Shown here: positions 59,255 through 64,000 of the stretch, piece after piece
Position numbering within the stretch: the stretch's first letter is position 1
How the letters are laid out: every line of letters starts with the position of its first letter
From: Progne subis subis
Lineage: Eukaryota > Chordata > Aves > Passeriformes > Hirundinidae
Length of the DNA: 64,000 bases
Direction: 5' to 3'
Assembly (NCBI GenBank): GCA_022316685.1
Contig: JAKJHU010000023.1
Coordinates: 2,157,192-2,221,191 of the forward strand
The notes under the pieces: generated by a model
Told to the model about the DNA's origin: nothing
The model's input: the letters and a program-made list of their open reading frames with translations, nothing else
The model's database searches: none
Translations under genes and position numbers: made by a program

Positions 59255-62040
59255 TCTCTCTTGAAAAATCTTTTACAGAAAGCAAAAAGAGTTTAAAAAA
59301 TGAGAAGGTTATATATTTGAGATATTTTGAAGTGGCTTAGCTACTATTTTCAAAAAGTATCTATTACAGCGTACAGATTTTAAGTTTCAAAACTTCACAA
59401 ATCCCTCCAAAATTATCACATTCTACTTGTGTCATAAATGAACCGGGATCACGAATATGGTCCCCTTCAGTAAAGGAGAAAATGAGAAAGACAGAGCCAA
59501 AGAGATGAATGAGAGGTGTTTCCAGGACTACTCTACTCATTTCTAGGCACTTGACAGAGGGTAATGGAAATATTTCTTCTGAGGGTCTTAAAATCCAAGG
59601 CACGATTTGCAGATTTGGCAGTGTTCAGACTAATGGCAGGAACACGTGGTCGGTGTTTTGAGTACCTGGAGTGGATTTCCTCCTTTCTCCCCTTGTCGTA
59701 TCATTTATCTTTGTATGGGGAACCAAGAGTTCTGTCTCTCTTTCTTTGGTTATCACCGTGCTCCCTGCGTGTGTTTGTCCTCCTGTAACCAGTGTTAGAC
59801 CTTCGTTTGCATAATATATGCCAATTACATAAAAATGAATGGAGACAAATAGTTGACAGAAAGTTTGGTATTTGCAAAATCTTTTATGTTTATTTAAGGA
59901 CTCCACACATAGCTTATATTTTCTACCAGGATCTGGGAACCTGAATCTTTCAGGAGAGAGGTGGACATTTCTCCACGTTTTCCTACACATAAAGCATATG
60001 CTGGGCAGGGAAGGGTTGTCTTCCACAAGCTTTTATATAGTATCATTTTTATACTTTTAAAAGATAAGTTTTAGCATATTTTATGAACTTTTTTTTAATG
60101 ATTTGTTTCTGTACACTATAGTTATACACATGATAATTACACACCTGTTGTTACAGACGTAGTAGAATTATTTTCAGTATATTTTAGTGTTTTAATGATT
60201 CCTTTGAGTTCTCAGTAGTTATTCTCATGTAATTATACCTGGTGTTATAGACAGAGTGTTATTATTTAAGATTCTGTAAGAGATTTTGGAACTCTGCAGA
60301 GAGTTAATTTACTTTTTTAATTTGAAAACAAAAAAATTAAATTGTTCTGTGGAATGGTGCAAGATTTTATTGACCTACAAAAATGAGAGATAATTCACAC
60401 AATCATCTGTAACTTATTGGGATTAAACTTCATAATACTTCACTGGTAGTTTTGTTATATAATAAAGATATGTTTCTAAAGTGCAAAATCTTTATTCTCT
60501 AAATTTATTTTCTTTATATATTTTATTTATCCAAAATTTTCTTAATATTAAAAAGAATCGTTGAGATATTGTTAGAAAGCCTGCTGTTAACATTTTCTGT
60601 ATGCACAAATGAATAGCAGTTATAGGTAGGCTGAGGAAAAGCTTGCATTTAATTCAAAATTTTTCTTTCAAGTTTGTGTGGCTCCTCGCCTACAAAGTCT
60701 TCCAGTGAGCTGGTTCTTGTATAACTGAAGATGTTTTAAACATCACATTTAAAAAGTTATTTTAAGAGTTTATTCAATGGTGTTTATATTCATTCCACAT
60801 GTATGCAACAATCTATTTGAAAGATAGCAGTTTCAAATTTAATTGTATAATGTTATTTAACTAAATGCATTCTTACACACCTATTTGAGCTTTCTTTTCA
60901 GTTTGAGGAACCTTTTTGAAGTCATGCAGCATCTACATTTGCTGTGGTGATGGGGAAGCCCAGTGGGGTCAGCCAACCTGGGAAACTGCAACCAGGGCCA
61001 AGTGTTTCCATATAGATTGTGTAGGATTTGGGAGGACATACCCTCTTGTATGTGTGTATCTGCTGCAGGAAAGTGAGGGGCTTGATTTTATGGGACACCG
61101 TGTCGGGCAGGATCTCTGGGAGATATACAGTCTGTTTTATTTTTGGTACTAAACTTCACTGTGGGCCCTTGTTGCATCTGTGAGCTTCTAAATTACACCT
61201 AAATCATGCAACTAATTTAGTGTAAAATCAGTGAAGTGACCTCATGGTTTTAATTACAAGACAGCATTGATGTGCTCTCAAATCTCAAATGAGTTTACTT
61301 TCCACCAGTATTTCTAATGACCCAAAATGATATTTAAATTTAGATTCCTACTCTACCTTCTAATTTTAGCAGATGGCCTTTTCTAGGCCTTACTAGCTGG
61401 CCTGAATATTAGTGAGCAATATTTATGTACAGAAAAACGAATCAAGAGTACTAAGGACAATACATAATGAGAAGTCTGTATTAAATATGCAGTTAACTCT
61501 TCTTCTTAATAGCCCATATATGGGTGTCTGCTGCATGTGGTCTTATATATGCATTTTACAGTTGTTACTTTGTTATCAATCAAACTAATAATGTAAGCAG
61601 TCAAATTTTCTATGGGTGTGATACTGTAGAATGCTGTGAATCCCTGTGATTTGGTGAGAATGGTCAATTTTTGCTTTTACCATGAAAATGTGCAAATCTA
61701 CTCCTCCACAAGGCATTTCTGTTGAATGAACATTTTCTTTCTGAAATACTGTGCTTCAAATAGCTCTTGCTTTCTATGTCTTTTATGTGTCTGTAGAATA
61801 CTGATATGTGCCATTTGTCAGCTCTGTTGTGTTCTGACTCTCAGTTTTTGTATTTGGCTTTGACTTTGACTCCCTTCCTGGTGGTTTACGGTACCTGCCG
61901 CTTCATTGCAAATCGGAGAGCAGTCAGGGCACTATGACAGGTTAAAAACTCTCAAGAAATCAGAAGACATCCCTGAAATTAATTACTTGCCTGTTCAAAA
62001 TGCCTCTGTTGAAATACTCACCTTTCCTGTCATGCTGCAG

Positions 62041-62128
62041 GCCATCCAGCGAGAAAAGCCTGAGAAGTACAGAAAACTGCAAGATGCCAACAGATCAGCT
62101 GAGGCCCTGGTGGAACAGATGGTGAATG
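62041..62128 (+). CDS. DMD: Dystrophin exon 19 (spectrin repeat 4)
   Basis: The exon has 88 nt, identical to human exon 19 (residues 765-794). It starts in phase 0 at AIQREKPEKYRKLQDANR and ends at EQMVN plus one base. The acceptor is catgctgcag and the donor gtaatt, which lacks the usual G at +5. It continues repeat 4. The first half is purine-rich (gagaaaagcctgagaag, acagaaaactgcaagatg), matching the region where human exon 19 has a known splicing enhancer. A deletion there in the Kobe dystrophin allele causes exon skipping. Upstream bases are open in the same frame but follow no conserved dystrophin residues, so the start is set by the acceptor. Confidence 0.98.
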
Positions 62129-64000
62129 GTAATTACATGGGAGTTGCTTTAGATAATCTTCCTAGGGACTTGATAAATGAACAGGTTCATGCTTATCACA
62201 AGAATTATATTAGCACATACTGTCTAAATGGAACAGTAAAGTGATATTGCCTTATATTTCTTTTATTATTTCTGAATGTTTAATCTGTTAATTAGAAAAG
62301 AGAGAAGAAGTATTACCACTTTAGTACCATGCAAAGAAATGTGTTAGAAACTCACAGTATTGAATTGTATATTACGATGTGTTTCTGTGCAGAGACTTAA
62401 GTTGTAATCTTATTTTCTGGGATCTCTAAGCTTTGAAGTACATTTACACATCTGAGTTAGACAGCTCCAAAGGCATTGCTTTAACCAGCTGGGGAAAAAA
62501 TGCTTCCTGACTTTTAATATACAGTGTATATTTTGTAATATACATATTTCTGTAATGTTCTGTATGATAGAAAATATAACACATTATTGGGATTTGGAAG
62601 AAATTTTTGGCATTTGATTTTTTGAAGATAATAATTGTCAAAATTTATACAACTCTTGAACATAGAAAAATAGGTGCAAAGGTTTTGTCTTGTTTTGTTT
62701 CTTTTCCAAAGAAATTACTACATTATCCTATTCTTTTGAACTTTTAAATAGGGGAAAAACAAAACCCAAAGAAAGGTAAATGAAAGTACTGGAACTCATA
62801 CCATTGTTCTTAATAACAAAGAATGTCTTGCCCTGCAATCAAATAATTAACATGGGCCAACATCTATCATGCTGATATGGTTCATATCAGTGTCAGAAAT
62901 ATAGATGCTGAATAAACTGATATTTGGAACATATATTTTCTTTTTAATTGTTGCAATGAATAACCAATAATTAAATTGGTGAAATGGTTTAAGTGAAAGT
63001 AAAATGGTTTAAATCTGAGGTTCTAACTGGCCAGGCTAAAGAAATATGATGGAATCCTATGATGACTTTGCTTAAGTATGAAGGTGTAATGTTTTAAAAA
63101 AGACCATATTTAATGTGTAGGACACATTTAATATCATTAACAATTGCTACAATGAGGCCCTTCCCAGACTCCGTGAATAGACTGAAGGCAGTCTGGTAAC
63201 ATCTACACCCTGTTTGAAATAATTTGGGCACTTTTCCATGGTTGATTGCACAAAAAGTTTGGATTTTTTTTTTTTTTTTCTTTTTTTTTAATTCTCTGTC
63301 TGGGAGAACTGGTTGTATATGACTTTTAGGGAAGCATCTGAAATTTGCATGCTGACACATTGAGGTTCCTATTTTGGGCAGAATCTGTCTAGGGCATATT
63401 TAGCCATGCCCCACTCTTCCATTGGACAAATGCAGACCTGCACCTCAATAATTGAAGTTTAGTTTCTTTGGATTATGTAGTACTTTATAATGACCAATTT
63501 TGGTGTTAGTTGCAGAACTCACTACCATCTTAAATAATGCTTACCCTGCACTGTAGTGCCTACCATGTCACATATCAAGTAGACTAAATTCTGTCTTGGT
63601 TATTCTTACGGGGTTTTAACTCAATACTCTGTTTTTCTCTTCCTCAATCCATGGGTCCATTCTTATTCATGGTTTACATATGGCTAGATGTGCATATAAG
63701 TAATTCCAGTATGTCTCGAATCAAATGCCTTTTTTTAGGAAGCACATCTTCCAACTGGGTGGCAGGCACAGGGTAGACTAACTAAGCCAGCATGGCTTTA
63801 TCAACTTCTTCAACTTTGTCAGCTGCTCTGAGATCTGTGTCATGAAATTTATTGTGGTAGCCTTGGTAGCAAAAACATTCTAGCATGGCTGACAGGTTAA
63901 TTGGCTGTGAAAATGAAGATCTCTTATTGTCACGGCTTTAGGGCGGAAACAATCCCTTTGAAAAGAGAAACAATTCATCTGGACTTGAAACCTTGAGTAT
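62129..64000 (+). other. DMD: Intron 19 of DMD, 5' part
   Basis: The first 1,872 bases of intron 19 lie here. A T-rich run lies at about 63266-63290. Nothing else was recognised, and the exon 20 sequence does not occur before the window ends. Confidence 0.9.

Larger units (their letters stand above)
54292..62040 (+). other. DMD: Intron 18 of DMD
   Basis: The intron is 7,749 bases long. It contains a GC-rich patch at 55640-55935 of unknown origin, the ERVL LTR at 56793-57529 and a T/G tract at 59195-59254. Two unassigned stretches of normal complexity lie at about 57880-58340 and 58770-58920. The last 135 bases before exon 19 stay open in the exon 19 frame. Confidence 0.92.
1..64000 (+). other. 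DMD: Dystrophin gene, partial (intron 9 to intron 19)
   Basis: Dystrophin is the large rod-shaped cytoskeletal protein that links cortical F-actin to the dystroglycan complex under the muscle membrane. Ten exons on the + strand, in the order and phase of human exons 10 to 19, encode the proximal rod. Their lengths are 186, 182, 151, 120, 102, 108, 180, 176, 124 and 88 nt. Nine of these equal the human lengths I know, and the first is three bases shorter than the human 189. The spliced frame stays open throughout. The predicted protein keeps spectrin-repeat hallmarks such as the tryptophans in [33 protein letters not shown] and LHSWMTRSE. Exons 1-9 and 20 onward lie outside. The autosomal relative utrophin is excluded because the exon 17 hinge and the repeat sequences are those of dystrophin. 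Confidence 0.98.

Noticed and set aside
59600..59830. Possible LTR in intron 18 near 'gttatcaccgtgctccctgc'
   Set aside because: The texture suggests an LTR, but no TG...CA ends, TATA with AATAAA, or known block could be matched.
54292..62040. Internal DMD promoter or alternative first exon in intron 18
   Set aside because: The known internal promoters are in introns 29, 44, 55 and 62. No CpG-rich start region with an ATG exon and donor was found here.
1..64000. CRISPR arrays, operons, tRNA or rRNA genes, or a novel defence-type system
   Set aside because: The DNA is vertebrate and carries one interrupted gene. No regularly spaced direct repeats, cloverleaf structures or adjacent small genes were seen on either strand.

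Overview
The window is vertebrate nuclear DNA, AT-rich and intron-dominated. It carries the middle of the dystrophin gene (DMD) on the + strand. Ten consecutive coding exons can be placed to the base, corresponding to human exons 10 to 19. Together they total 1,417 nt, which is 472 codons plus one base. Nine of the ten match the human exon length exactly, and exon 10 is one codon shorter. All boundaries are GT/AG, the phases are compatible, and there is no internal stop. The protein segment runs from the end of hinge 1 through spectrin-like repeats 1 to 3, the proline-rich hinge 2 and the start of repeat 4.

The host is a bird. The interspersed repeats are CR1 LINE pieces, including typical CR1 3' ends and one endonuclease-domain remnant, plus two solo LTRs. 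One LTR is of the widespread avian ERVL type. There are no Alu, B1 or L1 elements. The exon protein is dystrophin with bird-like divergence from human. A songbird or related neoavian is my guess but is not proven by the sequence. The introns are compact compared with what I recall of mammalian DMD.

Layout: 1-17054 is the 3' part of intron 9, with CR1 fragments, an ERV LTR at about 9.9 kb and many low-complexity tracts. At 17055-17695 are exons 10 and 11, split by a 273-base intron. Exon 12 is at 21.2 kb and exon 13 at 26.5 kb. Exons 14 and 15 (32437-32765) are separated by a 119-base intron. Exon 16 is at 38.4 kb, exon 17 (hinge 2) at 44.5 kb, exon 18 at 54.2 kb and exon 19 at 62.0 kb. The rest, to 64000, is the start of intron 19. 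Exons 9 and 20 are not in the window.

No second gene, tRNA, rRNA, CRISPR array or bacterial-type system is present. I see no convincing internal DMD promoter; the known ones lie in later introns. The most unusual non-coding signal is about 16 long tracts built almost only of T and G, or A and C on the other strand. Several of them sit just upstream of exon acceptors. A T24 tract lies in the exon 11 acceptor, and three T homopolymers are 44-48 bases long. I did not find evidence for a new biological system, and the findings list is graded accordingly.
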